Shown: positions 11,036-22,419 of the stretch, piece by piece
Layout of the letters: each line of letters starts with the position of its first letter
How positions within the stretch are numbered: the first letter of the stretch is position 1
DNA from: Allium sativum
Taxonomy: Eukaryota; Streptophyta; Magnoliopsida; Asparagales; Amaryllidaceae
Assembly: GCA_030737875.1 (NCBI GenBank)
Contig: CM060924.1
Location: forward strand, 148,670,197-148,734,196
Direction: 5' to 3'
DNA length: 64,000 nt
Notes under the pieces: generated by a model
The model's database searches: none
The model's input: the letters and a program-made list of their open reading frames with translations, nothing else
What the model was told of the DNA's origin: nothing
Program-made: the position numbers and the translations under genes

Positions 11036-11928
11036 AGTTTCGATCAAAAATATATGCTAGTAGTTCATGATGTTAACTTGTGTTAATGAATCCCTTTTTA
11101 TAATCCAATCACCTAGGTTTATAACATCAGTTTTTATGCGAATATGAATGTGGAACATATGCTAGTTCATATAAGTATTATGTTCGTATGCAAGTTTAAG
11201 TGATAACTGGATTCACATATATACAAGTTCACACCTATAAAGTTTAGATCCATATTCAGGTTGACATTTTTATTTTGAAACTATGACACGCATAGTTATA
11301 TAAGTTTACACCTTTATGTGGATCCATAGTTTACTCAGGTTAACACCTTTTATTGGATCCATAGTTATGCAAGATGACACCTTTATGTTTAGGTTGACGA
11401 CATACATAGTTTATGTAAATTTGTGATAATTACCTAGGCTAGTTGGGTGTAAAACTATGTTCATACATGCAAGTTCACACCTTTTAGATCTATGATTTTT
11501 GGCTCCTTGACAATACAAAGACTATGCAAGTATGTTGTAATTCTTAATTGCAAGTTAGATGTAAATTATATCTATTATTGTGTGTATGTGAATTTGTGAC
11601 GTTTATTCCCTTTTTTAAGTATTAGACTATTTGCTAGTCTAATATGTATATGTCATGTTAAGCGAACGTATGACAGGGGTATGATGGGGATAATAGTGGA
11701 TACACACATATTGTGAATTTGGCATGTAATGGCCTAAAAAGGCATGTAATTAATTTTAAGGAATAAAATTAATTAGTGATGAAATTGGTATAATTTATAT
11801 ACCATAAATAGATGAGCATAATATAGGTGATAAATTATGGACATAATTAAATATGGAAATTTGAATAGGGAAAGTAATTCAAATTTGGGGAAAATTAATT
11901 ATGTATAATTAATTGCCTAAGACACGAG

Positions 11929-12009
11929 GTTAGACTCATTTGTGATGTAAGACTGCCCGGACCCGCCCGGCAAATCCAGCAGCCACAAATGGTAGCCCAA
12001 TATGAGAGG
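11929..12009 (+). repeat. Long hairpin, copy a, LTR of element 1
   Basis: First of a tandem pair (second at 12053-12130). The outer arm TTAGAC…GTCTAA and inner arm TTTGTGG…CCACAAA enclose a GC-rich loop with GACCCGCCCGGCAAATCC; pairing is partly decayed here and clearest in element 2. Confidence 0.55.
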
Positions 12010-12052
12010 TCAAAGGCCCAAACTAAATGCGTAACAATTGTATGGACACGAA

Positions 12053-12130
12053 GTTAGGCTCGTTTTGGTGTAAGACTACCCGAACCCGCCCGGCAAATCC
12101 AACAGCCATAAATGTCAGTCTAATGTGAGA
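12053..12130 (+). repeat. Long hairpin, copy b, LTR of element 1
   Basis: Tandem partner of 11929-12009 with the same loop and arms, about 125 bases downstream. Confidence 0.5.
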
Positions 12131-12149
12131 GGTCCTACAGGGGTTACGG

Positions 12150-12400
12150 AAGTAATAAATTAAGAAACACTAAACCGAAGTAAAACATGTGGTGGGACAT
12201 TGGGGTTAAGTGGGTGCCTTGGGTGGCATGAGGAAATACGATTAATAACACTTAACCAAGGTAAAACATGTAAGTGGGACATAGGGGTTAAGTGGGTGCC
12301 TTGGGTGGCATGTGGAATTACTAATAGAAACACTTCACCAAATTTAAAACATGTAAGTGGACATTAAAGGGGGTTAAGTGGGATGTACTAGAGGGGTCCA
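12150..12400 (+). repeat. Array of CTTAACC/GGTTAAG units
   Basis: Three tandem units of about 80-90 bp, each with CACTTAACC (or a variant) and, some 30-40 bases on, GGTTAAGTG, its exact complement, followed by GGTGCCTTGGGTGGCATG. Matching arrays lie at 22420-22680, 29560-29810 and 34600-34780. Confidence 0.65.
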
Positions 12401-12737
12401 AGCCTAGGTGGAAAGCTTGTGTCAAGCATGGGGGGCCCTTTTCAGTCCAGTAGCCCATCAAGTATCTTTCTGAGCTCAACCCAAGTCGAGGACGGGACAC
12501 GCCTACTGGGTCTGATTGTTAGAGGCCAAAACGGGTTAGCAGTGGCAACACAAGTCCAACGGGGTCACGTGCGTGCATGGGTCCGGGCTGGTAAGTAAGA
12601 TGTTGTTGCATCGTGTAGTTATAAGTCGTGCATTCCTTGCGTGGTATAAGGTTTCCATATTGGGGAGTGATACACCCCACTGTGGGACCTGCACGGGTAT
12701 CTACGAGTTAGGGAGTCGATCAAATGGGGCAGGGTAG

Positions 12738-13010
12738 TGGGTACACCTAGTGGAGATAGGAGCAGACGGCACCTATGTAGTCAGCTAGGGGTACACGAAG
12801 CTACCACTATTATTATTAATTATTAAGGGGGTACACCTAGTGGAGCTAGGAGCAGGCGGCACCTATGACGTCAGCTAGGAGTACATGGAATTACCATTAT
12901 TACTTATTGAAGGGGTACATCTAGTGGGGATAGGTACACGCTGGGTACCTATGATAGCAACTAGAGATATACGGTCAAACATGGAGGATAGTGGGTACAT
13001 CTAGTAGTAC
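12738..13010 (+). repeat. Array of GTACACCTAG…CTAGGGGTAC units
   Basis: Three degenerate units, each starting GGGTACACCTAGTGG and ending AGCTAGGGGTACAC or similar, with an inner ATAGG…CCTAT pair. Equivalents are at 23010-23270 and 30155-30430; element 3 keeps mainly one (about 35095-35160). Confidence 0.6.
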
Positions 13011-13317
13011 ACGAAGCTATCATCACTCTATTTAGCCAAGAGGGATCGAATTTCTAGAGTGACTAGTAGGGGTACAGTTAGTGTTAGTACAGTACAGTAT
13101 GGTACAATACGGTAGAGTATAGTAATTATCCTATATTGATTAGGAAGCGCCATTAACGTTATCTTTGTTTCTCTTGATTGCCTTGCCATACCCATGTGGT
13201 TCACACAGTCATTACCTTATTCTCCAGCTTATATCTTATCATATTGCTTTAATAATTATGTTGTTAGAGTTATCGGACTCGCCAGACTTTATGTCTGAAC
13301 CCCTTTGTTTCCACCTC

Positions 13318-13346
13318 TTTTCTTCCTTTCCCCCCTCCCCCCAGGT
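13318..13346 (+). promoter_or_regulatory. C-rich 3' splice-site-like tract, LTR of element 1
   Basis: A pyrimidine run (TCTTCCTTTCCCCCCTCCCC) ends in CCAG|GTTCT. The exon would start at 13345. All four plus-family LTRs keep this at the same place (23599, 30766, 35472) with different C-run lengths. Confidence 0.45.
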
Positions 13347-13712
13347 TCTTAGGGTGGGACTAGTACTAGTGGAGCTTGATTGGGATCTCTTTGGGAGCAC
13401 TTGGATTTGGATTGCTGAAGTAAAGTTCAGCCTATCAGTTTCTTTATGGCCATTTGTAGTAGTGGGATTATGTCTTTATTATATGTACACTGATTTTGTC
13501 AAGATGGGTACTATGTACTTGACTCTAGTCCTGGTTTCTGATGATGTAACTAAACATATTTATCTTCTGCTGCAAAAAATGAAGCTTTTTAAATTTTCAA
13601 CTACTGCTTTATATCTGTCTTGTCGTGATTTTTTGTTCTATATTCACTCAAATGCTCCACGGAAGTTAATGCATTCCCTTTGTGAGTGACATTAATGGAC
13701 TTGGGTGTTACA

Positions 13713-13950
13713 ATAGGGATCCCAAATTGACTATATAATTATTCAAAATGTTCCTTGTTAAGCATGGTAGAATGTCTTTCTGTCGGCGGGCTACTAAGCG
13801 GAATAGGAAATGGAAATGGTTGAGGGGCTATAATTGCTATAGAAGTATCAACTAAAGCAGACGATGTACCTTCAACATGAACCCGCGTTTTCTGCCTAGT
13901 AGTCGAGTCATTCTACAAGAATAACCCCATTCGTAAGTAAACCACAGAGC
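13713..13950. other. Flank of element 1 with a short exon-like segment
   Basis: This is older DNA to the right of element 1. On the minus strand 13912-13739 is open for 57 codons before a stop and is preceded by TTATTCTTGTAG, a plausible 3' splice site. It reads with a Pro-rich middle ('PQPFPFPIPLSSPP'). I recognise no family; it could be the last exon of a host gene, part of an older transposon or chance. Confidence 0.3.
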
Positions 13951-14746
13951 ATCTAGTTCAAGAATTTAAGCAAGTTAGAACTTTGAGATGATTTATGCAA
14001 GTTAGAAGCTTTAGGTTGTTCTGGGACTCATAATCAGGGTCGCCATGCGATTTAAAAACCATGATCTACCTCGACGATCTAAAGACCTAAGGTGTTCAAA
14101 TGACCTAAAACTTCTAAACACCATGAGTAACTTAATATCTGAACTTTGATAACATGAGTCATCCAGAGGAAGATAAGAACTTATATCTACAACAAGTTAC
14201 GACATTAATACAGTTTGTTCAACGTGTGTGAAGAAGCATCAACAAGCTATATATCGTATGTAAACTATAAGGAATACAGGAACTGAAAGCTTAAGTTCAA
14301 GCATATGAAACTTGGATCGTTGTGATAGTTTAAGTAATTTAGGTCATTCTGAAGCATAGGTCATCGCCAATCCAGGAACTAGGTCCATTTTGATTTGGAC
14401 ATAATTATAACATCAGAAGAGTATGGATTTTAAAAGAATGTTTTGGGTTATCGTAAGGTAAAAAACCATCCGTGTTTATGTGTGGATCGGTCTTACGATT
14501 ATTCTTTCTTTTAAAAGGATTTTAAAAGTTAAACAAATGTTGGGGTTTACTCACACCAGTCACATGACTGACACAGAGTTTCATTTTGTTTTTTCCCCTA
14601 AACTCTTGGGTACCCAAATTTGTACGGGCAGTGAAGTAGTCGGGAATTTACAGATATACTTGGAGAGCTTGGAGTAGGAGGCTTCAGGATTATGTAGCTA
14701 TTGTTCATTTCTGTTGTGTTGTAAGTGTTATACTCTAATGATGATT

Positions 14747-14796
<50 letters not shown>

Positions 14797-15027
14797 AATG
14801 ACAGATTTGTATTTCCAAGTTATGTTGTATACTATATTTTATTCGTTCCACTGTGAGATTCATATTACTTTGATTCTGTTGTTAAGTTCTTCTTCTATTC
14901 TAATTTTTTTTCTTATCTATTCCCTTCCTCTAACTTCTTTCTGTTAATGATCTGGAATGTTCGATGCTCGATTATTTGACATGGGTTTTATGTTGATTTT
15001 CTAGGTCAAAAATCCCAGTTCCTTACA
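13950..15027 (+). mobile_element. Plus-oriented LTR fragment of the minus-family type
   Basis: 14440-15027 matches the reverse complement of 62044-62580 (element 5) and 1709-2270. It has the CACACCAGTCACATGACTGA block (14552-14571), CTCTTGGGTACCCAAATTTG (14605 on), the acceptor-like TTTACAG|ATATACTTGG (14653) and TTCCACTGTGAGATTC (14846 on), and ends CCAGTTCCTTACA at 15027. The left limit is uncertain because the sequence diverges; no second terminus or TSD was found, so this is a truncated piece. Confidence 0.6.
14749..14794. repeat. (TA)n microsatellite
   Basis: About 23 TA units inside the LTR fragment. Confidence 0.95.
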
Positions 15028-16340
15028 CTACCTTTTTATTAATGTGCCACACAACTCATTCAGTGCAAGGAGAAGTTATAAGAGATCCCAAGTATTTATA
15101 ATACTTTCGGCTACCCCACTTCATTTCTCTTAGTTTTATCATGCCTAACTTCTCTTCACCATCCTTAACGTCCTTTAACATATCTATGTATTTCGCCATC
15201 TATATACAAAATATTGGTAAGTATATACACATATCAATAATTTATAGATGGTCTTTTTTCAGATATCAAATAATTGATTTACTACATATCAAACAAACCC
15301 TTCTTAGTAGTGGATCAGGCCAGCCAATTTTGTATAGGATGCCAATAACCGAAATCATGTTGTCGGTGCTCAGATGAACCATGTGCAACTCCAAGTCGTA
15401 CATGTGCATGTACATAACCATTAACATATATGAGATTGTATTATCACTTTGTTTCTTACTTTCTTTTCTTGAAAATATTTTGAAAACTGAATTTTTAATT
15501 GCTATATGCTGTTATAGTAATGCTGGAATGTATCTATTATTTTCTTATTCATTCTGTTACTAAAAATGCAGAGAAATATAGCATCCTTTCATAAAGGAAA
15601 AACTGACAAAATCTTGTCACAGAAGTCATCTTCGAGTAGAAACAAACTACCATGAGGACAATCGAACAAATCTAGTTTTATGGTAACAACATAACTTACT
15701 TTCTAATTTATCGCCCTACTTTAAATATACAAAATGTTGATATTGCTCTAATGGTGAACAATTCATTACTACACAAATTTAAAATAGAGTTATCTAATCT
15801 AGGTTATGTTTGATAGGTAATTGTATTTTACCTACATATGATAATGTTATATGTAGTATGCTTCATATTGAATAGACAAAATGTTATATACCATTCGATA
15901 CATGCAAAATGGAAAATAATATTTTAAATTAAACATATAACATAAAATACCTATCATATTAGGAAGGTATGCCAAGCAAGCCAGTTTGCAAATGTGAGGC
16001 TGTAGAACCTTTTCTTGTAGTGAGAATGACAAACATGTTTAGCTACATTACCTGACCAGGGTTAAATTTAGTCTTTGGACCAACTAATATTATAACAATT
16101 ATAAATCAACTTGTCATTGCTCAAGCAATAATTATGATTTTTTTAAAAAAATTGTTACTGCTTGAAATCGTTATTTCATAAAGCATTTAGAATTCAATAG
16201 CAGCTAAGAAAGCTATAAGTTATATTATGTTTTGGGAATAAAACATACGAAGAATATATAGTAATTGTAGCTATTGTAATTCTAATTTTGAAATGTATGT
16301 ATGTATGTATGTGTAGGTGTATGTATGTATGTATATGTAC

Positions 16341-16372
<32 letters not shown>

Positions 16373-16824
16373 CCCAAAAGGGAACATAAATATTCACTTT
16401 GAAAATAATGCTTTTATAAATTCATCAGAATGTTTTATTTATGGAAAGTCGTGAAATACTGTTATAATATACCAAATATTCCAAACATAATATACTGACA
16501 CAAAGCATACAATCCTTATCAAGTCAAATGTACTGGTAGGACTGAATGTTATCAAGCATACATGTAAGCAGAAGACTTAAAAATGCAATATGAAGTCGTC
16601 AACAATACCAGGAAAAGTAGAGATGTGCTATAATGAAACTTAAAAGCAATAAAAAAGGTATGGTCTCGTGAAATAAGACATGACGTAAAATAATGTGTTC
16701 CACCATTGTTCATTAAATAGAGTCCTACTTCAATCCAACACACAAAATGCGACATATATTTCTCTTTGATAACCGTTATTTTTAAATACCTAAAATGGAG
16801 AAAAACACAAAATAAATCAGATTT
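15028..16824. other. AT-rich stretch without a recognisable gene
   Basis: About 1.8 kb not matched elsewhere in the window, unlike its surroundings. Two minus-strand open segments look mildly exon-like: about 15595-15695 ('LFDCPHGSLFLLEDDFCDK' readable, then a stop) and about 15955-16032 ('KVLQPHICKLACLAYLPN', followed by a GGTATTTT donor-like end). I recognise neither. They may be relics of a host gene, but length and context do not allow a call. Confidence 0.3.
16293..16373. repeat. Compound microsatellite (ATGT)n-(TA)n-(AC)n
   Basis: Runs of ATGT, then TA, then AC units. Confidence 0.95.
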
Positions 16825-18197
16825 TGTAGCGTCCCGGAAAATTTCAACACTTGAATCTAGACACTAATACATCCCTTGTCCAAACTCAAGCATTGAAAAT
16901 CCAGAAAGCTAATAGAAAGAAATTAGAGGACGAGATAGGGAAGATAAAACTATTAGAATAGAAGAATAAGAAGATCAGAGTCTCACAGCGGAATGAACAA
17001 AATATAATATATCAAATACTTTATACAAAAGAACTGTATATACATTACAACATCAGATCATACATTTAGATCAATACAACATACAGCGGAAATAAGCTAG
17101 TACCAGTAAATATATGCCATACATCTGGACTTCATCTCCTGCTCTGGAACTCCAAGCGAAAACTAACCTGGAATATACTCGGTCTGACCCGAGCACATTT
17201 GAAGCAAATTAAAATTCACCCGGATCAGTATGCAATACTTTCAGTGATAAATTCATACAACAACCAACTTGTTTAGCTTTAGAAATCCTTTTGAAAGAAA
17301 AGGATAATAGTAAGACCAGCCCACACATAAACACGGACTGTTTTTACCTTACTATAACCCAAAACATTTATGATATATCAAAATTCAGTGACCTTATAAT
17401 AGTGTCATCAAATCACAAATAAATAACCATCTAGTAGAACGCTTGCATCTCACGCTCTACATATATAGTATATAATCAAAAACTACAAGGCGCTTAATGG
17501 AGATTAGATTCCGACTATGACAAGGTATGAGACCATCTTCCGATTAGTGTACTGTAAAGGGTATACACTGGGGTTCAATAAGAACGTCTTTCAAACTGGC
17601 CACCCATGACCGACCACTCATTTAACTTGAGTGTATCGAATATATTGTTACCCTTTTGGCTTTTTGTCGCGACCACCGAATTTCCCGGGAGATACAGAAA
17701 TGAAAAAAGTAACAAATATGAGTATTCTCTAGATTGGTGACAATACACCCTGCTTGGGTATGACCCACCTAGCCATGCTGCCTGCCCGATTTTTGTCATT
17801 TCAAAGTTGTGTGGCTAGAGGCTAAGTTTATATCTTCGAACATCTGGACACCATCCACTTTGAATGTCACATCGTCCATACATCATCCAGGAACATGATG
17901 AATCGAAGGCACCCTCCTAACGCATCCTAGAAATCACCCTATAGATCAGTAGCGAGTAGTCCTTGCAAATCCGTAGATTCCAATCATGACAGAATCACTA
18001 CCGAAATATCTCTAGGGTTTAACTAGAGAAATTCAACAAGTAGTTCTTCCCCTCATGAAGATTTACGGTCTTCAATGCTCCATATGTATTCCTTCAAATT
18101 AGTTTTCAAATCGCAACGTTGATTCAAAGTGTTTTTGGGTCTAGTTCCCATCCCGATCTCTTCGAAACAACACATCAAAAAGGTCAAATAATATTTC

Positions 18198-18225
18198 ATT
18201 GATAGACGGTATTTTGACTATCAAT
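18198..18225. repeat. ATTGATAG/CTATCAAT hairpin, element 7
   Basis: A perfect 8-bp stem with a 12-base loop, at the place of the TTCGATAG/CTATCGAA hairpin of the other families. Confidence 0.55.
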
Positions 18226-19756
18226 ATCAAATAGTACAATCAAGTATTGGGAGCTCAGGCCCGTAATATTTTCTAATCACTTTTCTTAAAAACTATTATC
18301 AATCTTGGGAATCATTTCATCGATTTAAAATCGATTTCAATTACTTATCTTGCTAACTATTCTCTTAACCCTTAATAATATACCAATCCCCATTTCACTT
18401 CTTTTTACTTGAAAAAAATATTATCACATTCCGTAACTCTTCTATTTCGTAAAATATCGCCTTGCATTCTTAATCCTGCTTTATTATTCCTTACGTTTGA
18501 ATAACTCGATATATATATCCTAACTAAATGGTATAAAACCAATTATCAATTCTTATACGCCCAACTAGGTCAAACTATTTACTTCAAATACAATGGTATT
18601 ATTTATATTAAAGATCCTGACCATATTACTTATTTCTCAAAACCTCGCAATTATATTTCAAAATTTCCCATTTATCGTTACCATATCCTTTTATGGAAAA
18701 TATAAACACTTCCATTAATTCTTTCAATCACAGATTACTATTATTCTTTGATAATAGTGAAGTCGTCCAATTTGGGGTATTTTATTTACCTCTCAGACCT
18801 TGATCTACAACGATCTTATCTTAGAATAAATAGTAATTCATAATTTAATACTTATCGTATACGTCACAACTTACTACACATACGATTATCTTTTTAAATA
18901 AAATTATACTTAAGAAGTAATCCTTTAAATAAAATCAATTCCTTATTAATCGAAGCGAATACAGTTGATTTTTAACCAATGTTTAATTAATACAATAATT
19001 ATCAATTAAAAGATAAATTTGGTTTAATAATACTTCTGATTAAAAACTCTTGACTTAGTCAACTTTTAAACCATCAGTAGTTTCATTAACCAATTCCAAT
19101 TAGATTAAAAATATTAAACTAATAATATTTCTTAATTATTCAGTTTTAAGTATAAATTATTCAAATTATTAACCCGAAGGTTAATTATAACTTATTTCAT
19201 TATCAAATAATTTTTCCGTGGTACTTTATAAAACCGATTTATAAACATCGTTCGTTTTTAAACATCAATACGATCCAAATTATAATTTCAAAACCTGTTT
19301 TAGTTATAAAATAAATTTTATAACTTAAGTCCGTTAACTCGTCTAGCGATAAATCAATGTTAACCCAAAAAGTGGCGTTCAGGCCATTTGCCGCTAATTC
19401 CTTAATTAGTACTGTCTATTTATCCCAACAACAACAGGGTTGAATTTTTAACTCATCGTTTAACAATTGAATAGTTTATAACAATAGTGGGGTTCTGTCA
19501 GTTCATATATAGCAATATAAAAACAAACAACACATATAAAACACACATAATATTTGAGGAATCCAGTTGGATCCCTCCAACCTGTTCTTCCCTGCATCAC
19601 AGATCGGTATAATATTTTATAATAGTATATAATAACGATAATATAATTAATGGCAATCATTCAATCAACAATAGGCATCCAAGGCATCCAATCAACCAAT
19701 ATATATCAACGATAAATTTTAATTATATGAATTTAGCACATCATAGTATTTCAGAA

Positions 19757-19776
19757 GGTGTGATAATTAACTCACC
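19757..19776 (-). promoter_or_regulatory. Putative splice donor in a weak hairpin, element 7
   Basis: The minus strand reads AAAG|GTGAGTTAA; GGTG and CACC can pair across it. Matches 5969-5989. Confidence 0.35.
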
Positions 19777-20232
19777 TTTATTTTCGATCAACAGTTCGCA
19801 CATAATTTTAAACAGCATTTAAAACTACATGATATTCCAACTGCTTCTGTTTCTGAACAAACCAGCTTGTATGTGTAGCCTCTGTCACCACGATCCCAAC
19901 GGATCCAGTTTCGCGTGATTCTGATGGTGTATGGAATAGTTGGGAAAATTACAAGTTCAATGATTATTTAACACCTAATAAATTATTAAATTAAATCCCT
20001 AATATAAATCCACGTCATCCTAAATTAACTCGTTAATTACGCTTAATGTAAATTAAATCTTACCTTATTATGTTTTAATCTGCCACTCATTATCTTCTTC
20101 TGCATTCATTGATATGAACCCCGCACCCCTTATTTTCCGTTTTCACTCAAGACGCCCAATCCACCTCATAACGTACCTCCTCTATTATACCACCTGAGCC
20201 AACCTCTCTTCGTCACCCCCTTTAATGATGCG

Positions 20233-20237
20233 TCACC
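20233..20237. repeat. Left target-site duplication TCACC of element 2
   Basis: Exact 5-bp partner of 31121-31125. Confidence 0.92.
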
Positions 20238-20679
20238 TGTAACACCCCGTAATTCTGTTAATATTAAAATTCACAAAATAAAAGAATAACCAATCCCAGA
20301 AGTGAGAATTGTGGGAAACGGGTTGCGCCATTGTGTTCGTCTCGGAATTCTGGTTGAAATAGAGTCCGAGTTTGCGTGATTTGGACTTCGTATGAAGGAG
20401 GTATGGCCATCGGAAGTTTCAGAAAATTCAAAATTTAAAATTCGAAGTCAAACAGGCCAGGCGGGAAAATTCCCGCCCAAGGCCAAGTCGACCCTAGAGT
20501 CGACTCTAGAGTCGACCTGCCCCCTACCAGGTCGACTATAGTGTCGACCTGGTCCAGTCGGCCAGGTTTTGGCTGAGCCCAATTTTGAGCTGCTGATGTG
20601 TCTTTAGGGCTGAGTTGGCTAATTTAACGGTTCAGGTTCATTGTGATTTGATCGGACGGTCTAAATAAATCCTAAATTC

Positions 20680-20687
20680 TATATATA
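20680..20687 (+). promoter_or_regulatory. TATA box, 5' LTR of element 2
   Basis: CTATATATACC lies about 440 bases into the LTR; CTCTCACTCTAAAATCAC 20-30 bases downstream would hold the transcription start. The 3' LTR keeps it at 27705-27712. Confidence 0.5.
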
Positions 20688-20883
20688 CCTAGGTAGTCTC
20701 TCACTCTAAAATCACATGAAAAATAGAATAGCCGCCGTCATGCCGTCGCCATGGAACTCAGTGTAGCTGCCGCAAATTAAAGAGGAAGAACATGTATGTT
20801 AGCTTGATTCATATACGTTGGATTATAAGTTGTGGTTGTGAATCAAATTCATATGTTTAATCATGTATGTTAGCTTGGTTCAT

Positions 20884-21190
20884 ATTATATGATGTTATGC
20901 AAATTTTAAATATGATGTTATGCAAGTTTCACCTATGTTGTTATGCATGATGTTATGCAAGTTTCACATATGATGTTATGCATGTTTTATATATGATGTT
21001 ATGCAAGTTTTGTTATGCAAGTTTCATGTATGATATTATGCAAGTTAATATGATCATGCAAGTTTCATGTATGATGTTATGCAAATTAATATGACCATGC
21101 AAGTTTCATATATGATATTATGCAAGTTAATATGATTATGCAAGTTGTACATAGGATGTTATACAAGTTAACAAGATCACGTAAGTGGTA
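20884..21190 (+). repeat. 18-bp minisatellite, 5' LTR of element 2
   Basis: About fifteen units related to TATGATGTTATGCAAGTT; fewer and more varied than in element 1. Confidence 0.8.
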
Positions 21191-22182
21191 TGCGAATTAT
21201 ATGATGTCATGTAAGTTTGGATCTAAAATATATGCTAGTAATTCATGATGTTAACTTGTGTCAATGAATCCTTTTTTTTTATAATCCAATCACCAAGGTT
21301 TATAACATTAGTTTTTATGCGAATATGGATGTGGAACATATGCTAGTTCGTATAGGTATTATGTTCATATGCAAGTTTAAGTGATAATTGGATTCATACA
21401 AGTTCACACCTTTAAAGTTTAGATCCATATTCAAGTTGACATTTTTATGTTGAATTTATGACATGCCTAGTTATGCAAGTTTACACCTTTATGTGGATCC
21501 ATAGTTTACTCAAGTTAACACCTTTATTGGATCCATAGTTATGCAATATGACACCTTTTTGTTTAGGTTGACGACATACACAGTTTATGTAAGTTTGTGA
21601 TAATTAGCTAGGCTAGTTGGGGGTAAAACTATGTTCATACATGCAAGCTCACACCTTTTAGATCTATGATGTTTGGATCCTTTATAATACAAAGACTATG
21701 CAAATATGTTGTAAATTTTAATTGCAAGTTAGATGCAAATTAGATCTATTATTGTGTGTATGTGACTTTGTGATGTTTATTCCTTTTTTTAGTATTATAC
21801 TATTTTCTAGTCTAATAAGTATACATCATGTTAAGCGAACGAATGACGGGGGTACGATGGGGATAATATTGGATAAACACATATGGTGAGTTTGGCATGT
21901 AATGGCCTAAAAAGGCATGTAATTAATTTATAAGAATAAAATTAATTAGTAATGAAATTGGTATAATTTATATACCATAAATAGATGAGCATAAATGCCT
22001 TAAAAGGCATAAAATATAATTGTGGTGAAGATGGGTATGATTTTACATACATTAAATGGATGGACATAATTGAGTCAATTATGGACATCGTTAAATTTGG
22101 AATTGATTGATAATTTGAATAGGCAAAGTAATTCAAATTAGGGAGTGAATAATTAGGAGTAAATGATCATCTAAGACACGAG

Positions 22183-22257
22183 GTTAGACACATTTGTGGT
22201 GTAAGACTGCCCGGACCCGCCCGGCAAATCCAGCTGCCACAAATGTCAGTCTAATGT
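22183..22257 (+). repeat. Long hairpin, copy a, 5' LTR of element 2
   Basis: TTAGAC pairs with GTCTAA and CATTTGTGG with CCACAAATG (9 bp) around a loop of about 36 bases that itself has CCCGG…CCCGG words. Confidence 0.65.
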
Positions 22258-22305
22258 GAGAGGTCTTAGGCATAAACTAAATACGTAACAATTGTAAAGA
22301 CACGA

Positions 22306-22382
22306 GGTTAGGCTCTTTTGTGGTGTAAGACTGCCTGGACCCGCCCGGCAAATCCAGCTGCCACAAATGCCAGTCTAATGTG
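22306..22382 (+). repeat. Long hairpin, copy b, 5' LTR of element 2
   Basis: Tandem copy: TTAGGC with GCC…TCTAA and TTTGTGG with CCACAAA, the same loop. Confidence 0.6.
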
Positions 22383-22419
22383 AGAGGTCTTTATGAGGCT
22401 ACGGTCTTAATGAATTAAG

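Larger units (their letters stand above)
1..13712 (+). mobile_element. Element 1: decayed Tekay-type Ty3/gypsy retrotransposon (5' LTR outside window)
   Basis: The first bases match the stretch that follows the primer-binding site in element 2 (from about 23985), so the 5' LTR must end a few tens of bases left of the window. The interior holds remnants of gag, protease, RT, RNase H, integrase and a chromodomain-like tail, in the gag-pol order of Ty3/gypsy chromoviruses. A purine tract at 9898-9910 leads into the 3' LTR at 9911-13712. All coding parts carry stops, frameshifts or deletions. The interior is split by a minus-strand insertion at 1709-7864. The Tekay/Del assignment rests on the box before the purine tract, the long LTRs and the integrase C-terminus; it is inference from family knowledge. 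The right target-site copy would be ATAGG at 13713-13717, but its partner is not visible. Confidence 0.88.
9911..13712 (+). repeat. 3' LTR of element 1 (3802 bp)
   Basis: It starts CGTAACACCCCGTAATT (first T mutated to C) directly after the purine tract and ends GGGTGTTACA. It aligns along its length with both LTRs of element 2 and more distantly with that of element 3. In order it holds a TATA box (10267), a donor-like site (10451), an 18-bp minisatellite (10572-11035), a pair of long hairpins (11929-12130), two further arrays of hairpin units (12150-12400; 12738-13010) and a C-rich splice-acceptor-like site (13344). U3 would be only about 0.4 kb, R plus U5 about 3.4 kb. The 174-codon open frame at 13165-13689 is not kept in the other copies and is not a gene. 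Confidence 0.92.
16825..20237 (-). mobile_element. Element 7, minus-oriented LTR, left part
   Basis: It starts TGTAGCGTCCCGG and, after removal of element 2 and one TCACC copy, continues at 31126. On the minus strand it shows the family layout: donor-like GGTGAGTTAA at 19776-19767, GAGGAATCC hairpin (19556-19577), ATTGATAG/CTATCAAT hairpin (18198-18225) and an LTR end near CACAGCGGAA (16985). No coding sequence is visible. The 5 bases before it are GATTT; the partner would lie outside the window. Net LTR length up to the element 3 insertion is about 5.2 kb. Confidence 0.75.

Noticed and set aside
13165..13689. Plus-strand open frame of 174 codons in the LTR of element 1
   Set aside because: The matching stretches in both LTRs of element 2 and in element 3 are broken by indels, and it crosses the C-rich splice-like tract.
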